DNA from: Pseudomonadota bacterium
GTDB lineage: Bacteria > Pseudomonadota > Gammaproteobacteria > Steroidobacterales > Steroidobacteraceae
Assembly: GCA_021826035.1 (NCBI GenBank)
Contig: JAKBBE010000086.1
Location: 1-11,660, forward strand
DNA: 11,660 nt
Direction: 5' to 3'
Of this stretch, positions 6,147 to 11,660 are shown piece after piece (position 1 is the stretch's first letter; every line of letters begins with the position of its first letter). Both the position numbers and the translations under genes were made by a program. The notes beneath the pieces were generated by a model that was given only the letters and a program-made list of their open reading frames with translations, ran no database searches and had not been told where the DNA came from.

Positions 6147-7112
6147 ATGGGCTTCTTTGCAACCTTCTGGAATTGGCTGAACGGTGCTCTGTCGAGTTAC
6201 ATCGGGGCGACCACGGTGCGCGTGGCGGATCTGCTCGAGCCGGCACTCATCGCCATGGGGACCGTGTACGTCACCGGCTGGGGGTACCTGCTGCTCAGCG
6301 GACGGATCCGCGAGCCGCTCGGCGATGGTCTGCGGCGCATCGCCATCCTGGTGGTCGTGCTCGGTGTGGGCGTGCACCTGTGGCTGTACAACACCCTGAT
6401 TGTGGGCACGTTCTACCGTGCCCCCGCCCAGTTTGCGGCCGACGTCGTCGGGGCAGCCTACCCGGTGCAGACTCTCGATGCGATCTGGAGAGCCGGCGGC
6501 GCGGTTGCGGGCCGGCTGTTCAATCAGGGCAGCGTCTGGCGCGGTGACGTGGGCTTCTACCTCGCCGGCGCGGTCGTGTGGGTGTTGGTCGGATTGCTGT
6601 GCGTGTACACGATGTTCCTGCTGGCGCTCTCGAGCATCGCGCTCTCCGTACTGCTCGCGCTCGGTCCGTTGTTCATCGTGACGCTCTTGTTCGACGGCAC
6701 GCGGCGCTTGTTCACGGCGTGGCTCGCGCAACTGACCAATTACGCGCTGATCAGCATCCTCACCGTGATGGTTGCGGCGCTGCTGCTGCATCTGGTGCAG
6801 CGCTATGCCACCCAGACCGCCGCGCTCGGTACCGCGATCGATACGGTCGATGCGCTCGATTTTCTCCTCGCGACGGTCCTGGTGTTCCTGTTCATGCGCC
6901 AGGTCATGCCGATTGCCGCGGGACTCTCCGGTGGCATCGCGCTGAGCACCTTTGGGGTGATGAGCCGCACGCTGCGTACGGCGGCAAGTCCGCTCGTCGC
7001 CGGCGCCAGTTACGTCGCACCCGCGGCAACCGGCGCCGTCGTGGCGATGAGCAGCGCGGCCCGAGCGCGGCTGCGCCGGCGCGATGCTGCGCAGATCGGC
7101 GAGGGGGATTGA
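6147..7112 (+). CDS. virB6: VirB6/TrbL-type polytopic inner-membrane channel protein
   Basis: 321 residues. ATG 6147 has GGGG at 6135-6138 with an 8-nt gap; the alternative ATG at 6105 has a site too close. About six membrane segments are visible: 30-50, 65-81, 136-157, 160-182, 195-216 and 238-258. The stretch LALGPLFIVTLLFDGTRRLF..WL.QLTNYAL (170-200) is the conserved VirB6/TrbL signature region. A hydrophilic periplasmic loop lies at about 85-135, and the C-terminal 60 residues are Ala/Ser-rich with a basic end (RARLRRRD). VirB6 forms part of the inner-membrane pore. This is the short type (about 300 residues), not the large extended VirB6 of rickettsiae. The lipoprotein gene follows after 33 nt. 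Confidence 0.93.
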   Translation: MGFFATFWNWLNGALSSYIGATTVRVADLLEPALIAMGTVYVTGWGYLLLSGRIREPLGDGLRRIAILVVVLGVGVHLWLYNTLIVGTFYRAPAQFAADVVGAAYPVQTLDAIWRAGGAVAGRLFNQGSVWRGDVGFYLAGAVVWVLVGLLCVYTMFLLALSSIALSVLLALGPLFIVTLLFDGTRRLFTAWLAQLTNYALISILTVMVAALLLHLVQRYATQTAALGTAIDTVDALDFLLATVLVFLFMRQVMPIAAGLSGGIALSTFGVMSRTLRTAASPLVAGASYVAPAATGAVVAMSSAARARLRRRDAAQIGEGD

Positions 7113-7135
7113 ACGGTGACGATCAGAACTTCGGC

Positions 7136-7140
7136 GGAGG
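7136..7140 (+). promoter_or_regulatory. Ribosome binding site of the virB7-like gene
   Basis: GGAGG, 5 nt before ATG 7146. Its strength is good evidence that this very small gene is translated. Confidence 0.65.
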
Positions 7141-7145
7141 CGGTC

Positions 7146-7322
7146 ATGAGAATCCTCGCAGCGCTGTGCCTGATGGGGCTGCTGGCCGCGTGCGCGTCCG
7201 GTCCGCAGTGCGCGGGCCGGATGGTACCGATTAACCGGCCGCCGACGGTGCGGCGGCATGCTCGCCTGAGCGCGCCGGTGTCCGCGACCGCGCCGCGTAC
7301 CGTCCGGAGTCCCCGGCGATGA
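7146..7322 (+). CDS. virB7: VirB7-like small outer-membrane lipoprotein
   Basis: 58 residues. The GTG at 7116 in the same frame was rejected because GGAGG precedes ATG 7146. The N terminus MRILAALCLMGLLAAC is a lipoprotein signal peptide with lipobox LAAC and acylated Cys16. The mature part of 43 residues has a second Cys at 22, then RMVPINRPP (25-33) and an Arg/Ser/Ala-rich tail. Size, lipobox, second Cys and place directly before virB8 fit VirB7, which anchors the VirB9/VirB10 core in the outer membrane; VirB7 families share too little sequence for certainty. The stop overlaps the virB8 start as ATGA (4 nt). The C-terminal tail is unusually basic and might be shortened in the working protein. 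Confidence 0.72.
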   Translation: MRILAALCLMGLLAACASGPQCAGRMVPINRPPTVRRHARLSAPVSATAPRTVRSPRR

Positions 7323-8044
7323 GTGCCGAACCGTCGCTGCGCGGATATCTCGAGGATGCCGTCAGCTGGGACAGCGAGCGCGCGCTGCAAGCCCAGCGGA
7401 GCGCGCGCCGCGCGTGGCGGGTCGCCGCTGGAGCCTGTTTGTGTGTGCTCGCACTCGCGCTGGCGATGGCCGCCCTGCTGCCGCTGAAGCGCGTCGAGCC
7501 GTACCTCATCCGGGTCGATGCCCGTACGGGCGCGGTCGACGTCGTTCCGCCGTACCGCGGTGGAAGTACGTTCGGCCCGACGATCGCGCGGTATTTCCTG
7601 ATGCGATACATCTCGGTCTGCGAGCGCTTTGATTACGCCATGGCGGCCGCCGACTACCAGCAGTGCGGTGCGTTCAATTCCAGTCGGCTGAACGAGGCAC
7701 TGTACGCGCACTGGGCGCGAGGCAACCCACACTCCCCGCTCAATACCCATCGCGACGGCAGCACCGTCGGTGTGCGCATCCAGGCGGTGAGTTTCCTCGG
7801 GCGCGCCCGGGGCGGTGGCCGTCTGGCGCAGGTGCGCTTCGAGCGCATCGCCCGCCAACCCGGCGGTACGGTGCGCACTCGCCGGCAGTGGATCGCGACG
7901 GTCGGCTATCGGTTCACGGGCGTACCGGCGCCTGCCGCGGCACGCCGCTGGAACCCGCTGGGGTTCGAGGTCACGGCCTTGGAGCTGGAACGCGAAGCGC
8001 TCGGGTCAACGCCGCGCGCGCCGTACCGGCGGGGGCAGCCGTGA
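7319..8044 (+). CDS. virB8: VirB8-type bitopic inner-membrane T4SS protein
   Basis: 241 residues, normal VirB8 size. A cytoplasmic N terminus (1-32) with LEDAVSWDSER is followed by one membrane helix (about 33-55) and a periplasmic domain (56-241). PLKRVEPYLIRVD at 55-67 and WNPLGFEVTALELE (211-224) are characteristic VirB8 segments; the NPLGF motif is a family hallmark in the NTF2-like periplasmic fold. VirB8 dimerises and links the inner-membrane complex to the VirB9/VirB10 core. Two periplasmic Cys (101 and 116) could pair. ATG 7319 overlaps the lipoprotein stop by 4 nt, with GGAG at 7306-7309. The stop overlaps the GTG start of virB9. Confidence 0.95.
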   Translation: MSAEPSLRGYLEDAVSWDSERALQAQRSARRAWRVAAGACLCVLALALAMAALLPLKRVEPYLIRVDARTGAVDVVPPYRGGSTFGPTIARYFLMRYISVCERFDYAMAAADYQQCGAFNSSRLNEALYAHWARGNPHSPLNTHRDGSTVGVRIQAVSFLGRARGGGRLAQVRFERIARQPGGTVRTRRQWIATVGYRFTGVPAPAAARRWNPLGFEVTALELEREALGSTPRAPYRRGQP

Positions 8045-8919
8045 GCGCGCCGCGATCGGCCGCCGTGGTCTGCGGGCTCGTGGTGCTGCTCGCCGCCGAG
8101 CGCGTCTGTGCCGCAGCCGGGGCGCACGGTTCGGCTTCCTTTGCGCCGGCGTCGGTCGGTGCGCACCCCGTGCCCGAGATTCGCTACGTACGGTACACCG
8201 CCGACCGCGTCTACCACCTGCACGGCGTGGCCGGGTACGAGATCGACCTGCAATTCGCCCCGGGAGAGCGGTTCCTCGGCCTGGGGGTCGGGGATTCGAA
8301 GGCGTTGCGGGTCGCAGCCCTCTCGAATCACCTGTTCATCAAGCCGCGCGCGGCGCGGGTGGCGACGGACCTGACGGTTCTCACCAACCGCCGCACGTAC
8401 GTGTTCAGCTATCGCACCGGTGCTGGGGCGCCGAGTGATCCGCAGACGAGGCTCTATGCGCTGCGGTTCGTGTATCGGCGCACGCGTCTGCACGCGTCCG
8501 CAGCGCGCCGGCAGCGCTCGGCCGTCGCTCGGGATCTCTCCCGTGCCGAACAGGCGCCGGCACGCAACACCGATTACTGGTATTGCGGTCCGCGCACGCT
8601 GCGGCCGACGGCGGCGTGGGACGACGGAGTCGAGACGCACCTGGTGTTTCCCTCCCGTGAGCCGTTGCCGGCGGTGTTCGTACGCAACGCCGATGGCAGC
8701 GACTCGGTCGTCAACTTCGACATGCGCGGCCATCAAATGGTGATTCACCGTATTGCTCGACGTTTCATCCTCCGGCGGGGCCGACTCACCGGTTGTATCG
8801 TGAACCGGGGATTTTCCGGATCAGGCCATCGGTTGCGATCCGGGACGATTTCCCCACGGGTGTGGCGCGTGACGCGAGGCACGGGACGTCACACCGCCGG
8901 ACACGGAGGAGAGCGCTGA
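8041..8919 (+). CDS. virB9: VirB9/TrbG-type outer-membrane core protein
   Basis: 292 residues with a GTG start at 8041 that overlaps the virB8 stop (GTGA) and has GGGGG at 8031-8035. A Sec signal peptide spans about 1-25 (VVCGLVVLLAAERVCAAA). The N-terminal domain (about 45-150) has the typical RYTADRVYHLHGVAGYEIDLQF pattern and LTNRRTYVFSY (114-124). The C-terminal domain (about 172-275) has NTDYWYCG, AAWDDGVETHLVFP (191-204) and FDMRGHQMVIHRIARRF (226-242), as in VirB9/TrbG/CagX proteins; in known structures this part binds VirB7 and VirB10 at the outer membrane. The mature-region Cys at 182 and 252 are of interest because the VirB7-like protein also has a free Cys. The end (about 275-292) is a basic, Gly-rich tail. 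Its TGA overlaps the virB10 start by one base. Confidence 0.94.
   Translation: MSAPRSAAVVCGLVVLLAAERVCAAAGAHGSASFAPASVGAHPVPEIRYVRYTADRVYHLHGVAGYEIDLQFAPGERFLGLGVGDSKALRVAALSNHLFIKPRAARVATDLTVLTNRRTYVFSYRTGAGAPSDPQTRLYALRFVYRRTRLHASAARRQRSAVARDLSRAEQAPARNTDYWYCGPRTLRPTAAWDDGVETHLVFPSREPLPAVFVRNADGSDSVVNFDMRGHQMVIHRIARRFILRRGRLTGCIVNRGFSGSGHRLRSGTISPRVWRVTRGTGRHTAGHGGER
8905..8910 (+). promoter_or_regulatory. Ribosome binding site of virB10
   Basis: GGAGGA, 8 nt before the ATG at 8919. It sets that start over the longer in-frame extension back to 8793, which overlaps virB9. Confidence 0.7.
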
Positions 8920-10145
8920 TGCGCGGGCAATGGCTGCGCGCGCTACGAGCGCGCCTCGCGGCGAGGGTCAAGCGCAGAGCAGGGGATCGCGCGCAGGCCG
9001 CGACCGAGGCGCACGGGGCGGTGAGTGGCGAGCGTGGCCCGACACTCGCGCTGCGCACGCGCTCTGTGCAGGCGCGCATGAATGCACTGCTCGCCGGGGC
9101 ACTGGCGATCGGGGTGGTCGGGGCGATGTTGACGTGGTACTACAGTCGCGTCCTGCACGAGCAGACCGCCGGGTCGGCGCGCCACGGGGTGCTGCGCCCA
9201 CCGGATCCGGTGGGCGCCCCGCCACCTCTCGGGGTCATCCCGCCCCCGCAACCGCGCACGTCGCTCCCCGAGGACGCCCGCGGGCCGAGCGTTCCGTCGA
9301 TACCACTCGCGGTGCTGGCGCGCTGGCCACTCGTGCACCCACCGCACCCGGCGGGGGGGCCTGCGCCGGTGCGCGCGCAGCACGTGCCTGCCGCGCGCGA
9401 GCGACGATTCACCGGCGCAGTGCTCATCGCGCCACCGGTCGCGGCTGGTGGTGGTGGCGGGCATGCGCTCGAGCAGACGGCCGTCGAGCCGCTGCAAGGC
9501 TCGACGCGCCGTGGGATGTCGCGCTCGAGACTGCAGGCGCTGCTGCGCCCGACGCGCATGAGCGCGACACGGGCGCATTTGCTGCCGCAGCAGCGGCTGC
9601 TGCTCGCCAAGGGCACGTTCATCGACTGCACTCTCGAGACGGCGATCGACTCGACGCTGCCCGGGATGACCCTCTGCATCACCTCGACGGATACCTTCAG
9701 TGCCGATGGCACGGTGGTGTTGCTGCCCCGCGGGACGCTGCTGATCGGACAGACCCGCGGCGAGGTGCGCCAGGGCATGGCGCGGGTGTTCGTCATCTGG
9801 ACGCAGGCGCGCACCCCGGCGGGCGTCACCGTGCGTCTGGACTCCCCGGCGACCGATGCGCTCGGGCGCTCCGGATTGACCGGCACGGTCGATCGGCACT
9901 TCTGGCAGCGCTTCGGGGCGGCGCTGTTGGTCTCGACGCTGTCCGGTCTCGTCCAGTCGCAGGTGCAGCGGTCGGCGAACGCCGTGATTCTCGATCCGAG
10001 CGCCAGCGAGAACGTGCTCGCCGGGACGCTGCGCGGGACCGAAGACATTCCCCCGACCATCAAGGTGCCGAACGGCCAGCGCATTGAGGTGTTGGTCGCG
10101 CGCGACGTGGACTTCAGGTCAGTGTATGCATTGCGCACTCGCTGA
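8919..10145 (+). CDS. virB10: VirB10/TrbI-type envelope-spanning core protein
   Basis: 408 residues. The layout is classic VirB10: a basic cytoplasmic N terminus (1-53), one inner-membrane helix (about 55-73, NALLAGALAIGVVGAMLTW), a long Pro/Gly/Ala-rich periplasmic linker (about 92-185, with PPPLGVIPPPQP and a run of Gly at 177-181), and a C-terminal TrbI domain (about 220-408). That domain has LLAKGTFIDCTLETAIDSTL (227-246), the family's paired Cys (237 and 253), VLLPRGTLLIG (267-277), and the likely antenna helices near 328-350 (HFWQRFGAALLVSTLSGLVQ). The end, IKVPNGQRIEVLVARDVDF, is typical. VirB10 senses ATPase energy and gates the outer-membrane pore. Its start is set by GGAGGA 8 nt upstream and overlaps the virB9 stop (TGATG). 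The last 20 nt overlap virB11. Confidence 0.96.
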   Translation: MRGQWLRALRARLAARVKRRAGDRAQAATEAHGAVSGERGPTLALRTRSVQARMNALLAGALAIGVVGAMLTWYYSRVLHEQTAGSARHGVLRPPDPVGAPPPLGVIPPPQPRTSLPEDARGPSVPSIPLAVLARWPLVHPPHPAGGPAPVRAQHVPAARERRFTGAVLIAPPVAAGGGGGHALEQTAVEPLQGSTRRGMSRSRLQALLRPTRMSATRAHLLPQQRLLLAKGTFIDCTLETAIDSTLPGMTLCITSTDTFSADGTVVLLPRGTLLIGQTRGEVRQGMARVFVIWTQARTPAGVTVRLDSPATDALGRSGLTGTVDRHFWQRFGAALLVSTLSGLVQSQVQRSANAVILDPSASENVLAGTLRGTEDIPPTIKVPNGQRIEVLVARDVDFRSVYALRTR

Positions 10146-11247
10146 GCCGCGCTCCGAGGGGCCTGACGGTGGTCCGAGCACCTCGGCGCTGCAGCTGACG
10201 CTGCGCGTGCTTGCGCCGCTCCTTGCCCGGCCGGGCCTGACGGAGCTGTGCATCAACCGGCCGGGGGAGGTGTTTCTCGAGACCGGCGAGGGATGGAGCC
10301 GCGAGCCGTTGCCGGCGGCGGATTTCGAGTGGTGCCGGCGCTTCGCGAAGCTGGTGGCGCACCATACGCAGCAGCGCATCGACGAGTCGCATCCGCTCCT
10401 CTGCGGGGCGCTGCCGGGCGGCGAGCGCGTACAGATCGCCATGCCACCGGTGACTCTGACGGGATTCGTTGCCGTCAACATCCGCCGTCCCGCCCATACG
10501 CTCTGGAGCATTGATGCGCTCTCCGCACAGGGGGCGTTGCGCGAGACGCGGGTTGCCCGACGGCCCGGTGATGCCGCCGAGCATGAACTGCGTGCGCTGC
10601 TCGAGTCGCATCGCTACGAGGCGTTCCTGCGCCTTGCCGTGCACAGCCGCCGCAACATCATCGTGTCCGGTCCCACCGGCTCGGGCAAGACGACGTGGAC
10701 CAAGGCGCTGATTGCGGAGATCCCGGTCGAGGAGCGGCTGATCACCATCGAGGATGCGCCGGAGCTGCGCCTCGACGCCCATCCGAATCACGTGCGCCTC
10801 TTCTACAGCAAGGACGGCCAGGGACTCTCGCGCGTCTCCCCGAAGCAGCTGCTCGAGGCCTGTCTGCGCATGAAGCCCGATCGCGTACTGCTCGCCGAGT
10901 TGCGTGCCGAGGAGGCGTTCGACTATCTGCGCAACGTCAACTCCGGACACCCGGGCTCGATCACGAGTGTGCATGCCTCGAGCGCCGAGCTCGCCTTCGA
11001 GCAGCTCGTCCTCTTGATCAAGCAACATCCGGCCGGACGGGCGCTGGCGCGGCGCGACATTCACAGCCTGCTGCACACGGTGGTCGACGTCGTGATCCAA
11101 TGCGGGCTCGACCGGCAGCGTCGCACGGTGCGGGAAATCTGGTTCCGGCCCGCGAGCACACCGTCGGACCGCGAGCGGGGCAGGGGCTGTGCGAGTCAGG
11201 GGGCGCGCACTCGCCGTGAACGGTTCCGCCCACCGGTGTGCAGCTGA
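10126..11247 (+). CDS. virB11: VirB11 traffic ATPase
   Basis: 373 residues, starting at ATG 10126 inside the virB10 3' end (20-nt overlap), with AGGT at 10116-10119 and a 6-nt gap. The N-terminal domain (about 20-150) includes LTELCINRPGEVFLE (38-52), typical of VirB11. The ATPase domain has Walker A GPTGSGKT (182-189), the Asp box ITIEDAPEL (206-214), Walker B DRVLLAELRAEEA (252-264) and the His box GHPGSITSVHA (274-284), so all secretion-ATPase motifs are intact. It should form a hexamer at the inner membrane that works with VirB4 in pilus assembly and substrate passage. After about residue 342 the last 30 residues are a basic tail with no family resemblance. The stop overlaps the next start as TGATG. 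Confidence 0.96.
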   Translation: MHCALAEPRSEGPDGGPSTSALQLTLRVLAPLLARPGLTELCINRPGEVFLETGEGWSREPLPAADFEWCRRFAKLVAHHTQQRIDESHPLLCGALPGGERVQIAMPPVTLTGFVAVNIRRPAHTLWSIDALSAQGALRETRVARRPGDAAEHELRALLESHRYEAFLRLAVHSRRNIIVSGPTGSGKTTWTKALIAEIPVEERLITIEDAPELRLDAHPNHVRLFYSKDGQGLSRVSPKQLLEACLRMKPDRVLLAELRAEEAFDYLRNVNSGHPGSITSVHASSAELAFEQLVLLIKQHPAGRALARRDIHSLLHTVVDVVIQCGLDRQRRTVREIWFRPASTPSDRERGRGCASQGARTRRERFRPPVCS

Positions 11248-11660
11248 TGGCGGCCGCCGAGGTCATGGCCAGCCTGACGCACGGCTGGACGGGTCTTGGG
11301 ATCGCGTACGGCAGCGTCCAGGCGCCGATGTGGGTGGCGATGGCGCAGTCGCGCGCAGCGTTCGGGCGCTGGGTGGCCTCACCGCTGCTCGCCGGGGCCG
11401 TCACGGTCGGCATCGGCATGGCGAGTGCCCTGGCGGCTGCGGCGATGCACGCCGGGAGCGCATTCGGTGGCGCGCTGGAGGTGGCCGGTGCCGCCGGCGC
11501 GAGTCTCCTGGCCGGTTACGGCGCCGGGCGGGTATTGGCGGGCGCGCAGCCCGCGCGGCGATCGGAGTATGTCCGCGGGGCCATCGTGCGGTCCCGGGCG
11601 GCCTCGGACGCGACCCGGGCGCGGCGCACCTCCGCCCACGCTGAGCGCGGCCGCCCGGCG
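11247..11660 (+). CDS. N-terminal part of a membrane protein, possibly type IV coupling protein (VirD4/TraD-like), 3' partial
   Basis: ATG 11247 overlaps the virB11 stop (TGATG), and the frame is open for 138 codons to the window end with strongly G/C-rich third positions. There is no clear ribosome site, so translation is probably coupled to virB11. Two hydrophobic, Ala/Gly-rich segments, about 45-66 (SPLLAGAVTVGIGMASALAA) and 73-98, are followed by a basic segment SEYVRGAIVRSRAASDATRARR (106-127). Two N-terminal membrane helices and then an 'RG + hydrophobic + short helix' segment before the ATPase domain is the layout of TraD/VirD4 coupling proteins, and such a gene commonly neighbours virB11. 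The ATPase domain with its Walker motifs would lie beyond the window, so this remains a guess. Another T4SS-associated membrane protein is the alternative. Confidence 0.5.
   Translation, partial: MAAAEVMASLTHGWTGLGIAYGSVQAPMWVAMAQSRAAFGRWVASPLLAGAVTVGIGMASALAAAAMHAGSAFGGALEVAGAAGASLLAGYGAGRVLAGAQPARRSEYVRGAIVRSRAASDATRARRTSAHAERGRPA

Noticed and set aside
6027..7259. 410-codon - strand frame opposite virB6
   Set aside because: Arg/His/Gln-rich with no domain, directly antisense to VirB6 with its clear membrane segments; a mirror of the coding strand's codon bias.
1620..7360. Frequent CTCGAG hexamers
   Set aside because: They mostly encode Leu-Glu or sit in frames using CTC and GAG codons, so they reflect codon preference rather than a signal.
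8943..9899. - strand frames opposite virB10
   Set aside because: Low-complexity Arg-rich translation and no ribosome site; VirB10 on the + strand explains the region.
11189..11644. + strand frame after virB11 in another phase (151 codons)
   Set aside because: Gly/Arg-rich, overlaps virB11, and ends inside the window; the frame from 11247 has membrane segments, coupling to virB11 and better codon use.
1..11660. tRNA, rRNA, CRISPR array, insertion sequence, attachment site
   Set aside because: I looked for tRNA-like cloverleaf sequence, regularly spaced repeats, transposase motifs and long direct repeats and saw none; a computed search could still find weak ones.

Overview
The window is high-GC DNA, with codons rich in G/C at the third position and genes packed with overlapping stops and starts. 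It most resembles a Gram-negative proteobacterium: there is an outer-membrane beta-barrel gene, a diheme c4-type cytochrome c, and a VirB/Trb-family type IV secretion system (T4SS) with lipoprotein, outer-membrane-core and inner-membrane parts. The genus cannot be fixed from this sequence; an acidophilic or metal-cycling gammaproteobacterium would fit the electron-transfer pair, but that is inference.

Region 1 (1-1728, + strand): the 3' part of an outer-membrane beta-barrel gene, cut by the window start, then after 10 nt a secreted diheme cytochrome c (two CxxCH motifs). A perfect 14-bp hairpin at 1681-1721 followed by a short T-rich stretch closes this unit. The pair resembles the outer-membrane cytochrome-porin plus diheme c4 arrangement (cyc2-cyc1) of iron oxidisers, but the N-terminal half of the barrel gene, where a heme site would lie, is outside the window.

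Region 2 (1729-2162): a small, unrecognised, helical 76-residue protein on the - strand, and between it and the next + strand gene a divergent control region containing a perfect 22-bp inverted repeat with no spacer at 2056-2077. This is the best candidate operator in the window.

Region 3 (2163-11660, + strand): one compact operon with virB2, virB3, virB4, virB5, virB6, a small virB7-like lipoprotein, virB8, virB9, virB10, virB11, and the open 5' end of a membrane protein that may be the type IV coupling protein (VirD4/TraD-like). Genes are separated by at most 47 nt, and six consecutive-gene junctions overlap. VirB4 and VirB11 (cytoplasmic ATPases) would power assembly and transport; VirB3, VirB6 and VirB8 form the inner-membrane platform; VirB7, VirB9 and VirB10 form the core spanning the envelope; VirB2 and VirB5 form the pilus. 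No virB1-type lytic transglycosylase, relaxase or effector is visible here, so conjugation versus effector secretion cannot be decided, although a coupling protein would favour conjugation or another coupling-protein-dependent transfer.

No RNA genes, CRISPR arrays, insertion sequences or attachment sites were recognised. The junction near 1722-1754 between the cytochrome unit and the T4SS unit is a plausible edge of an integrated element, but no repeats were found to prove it.
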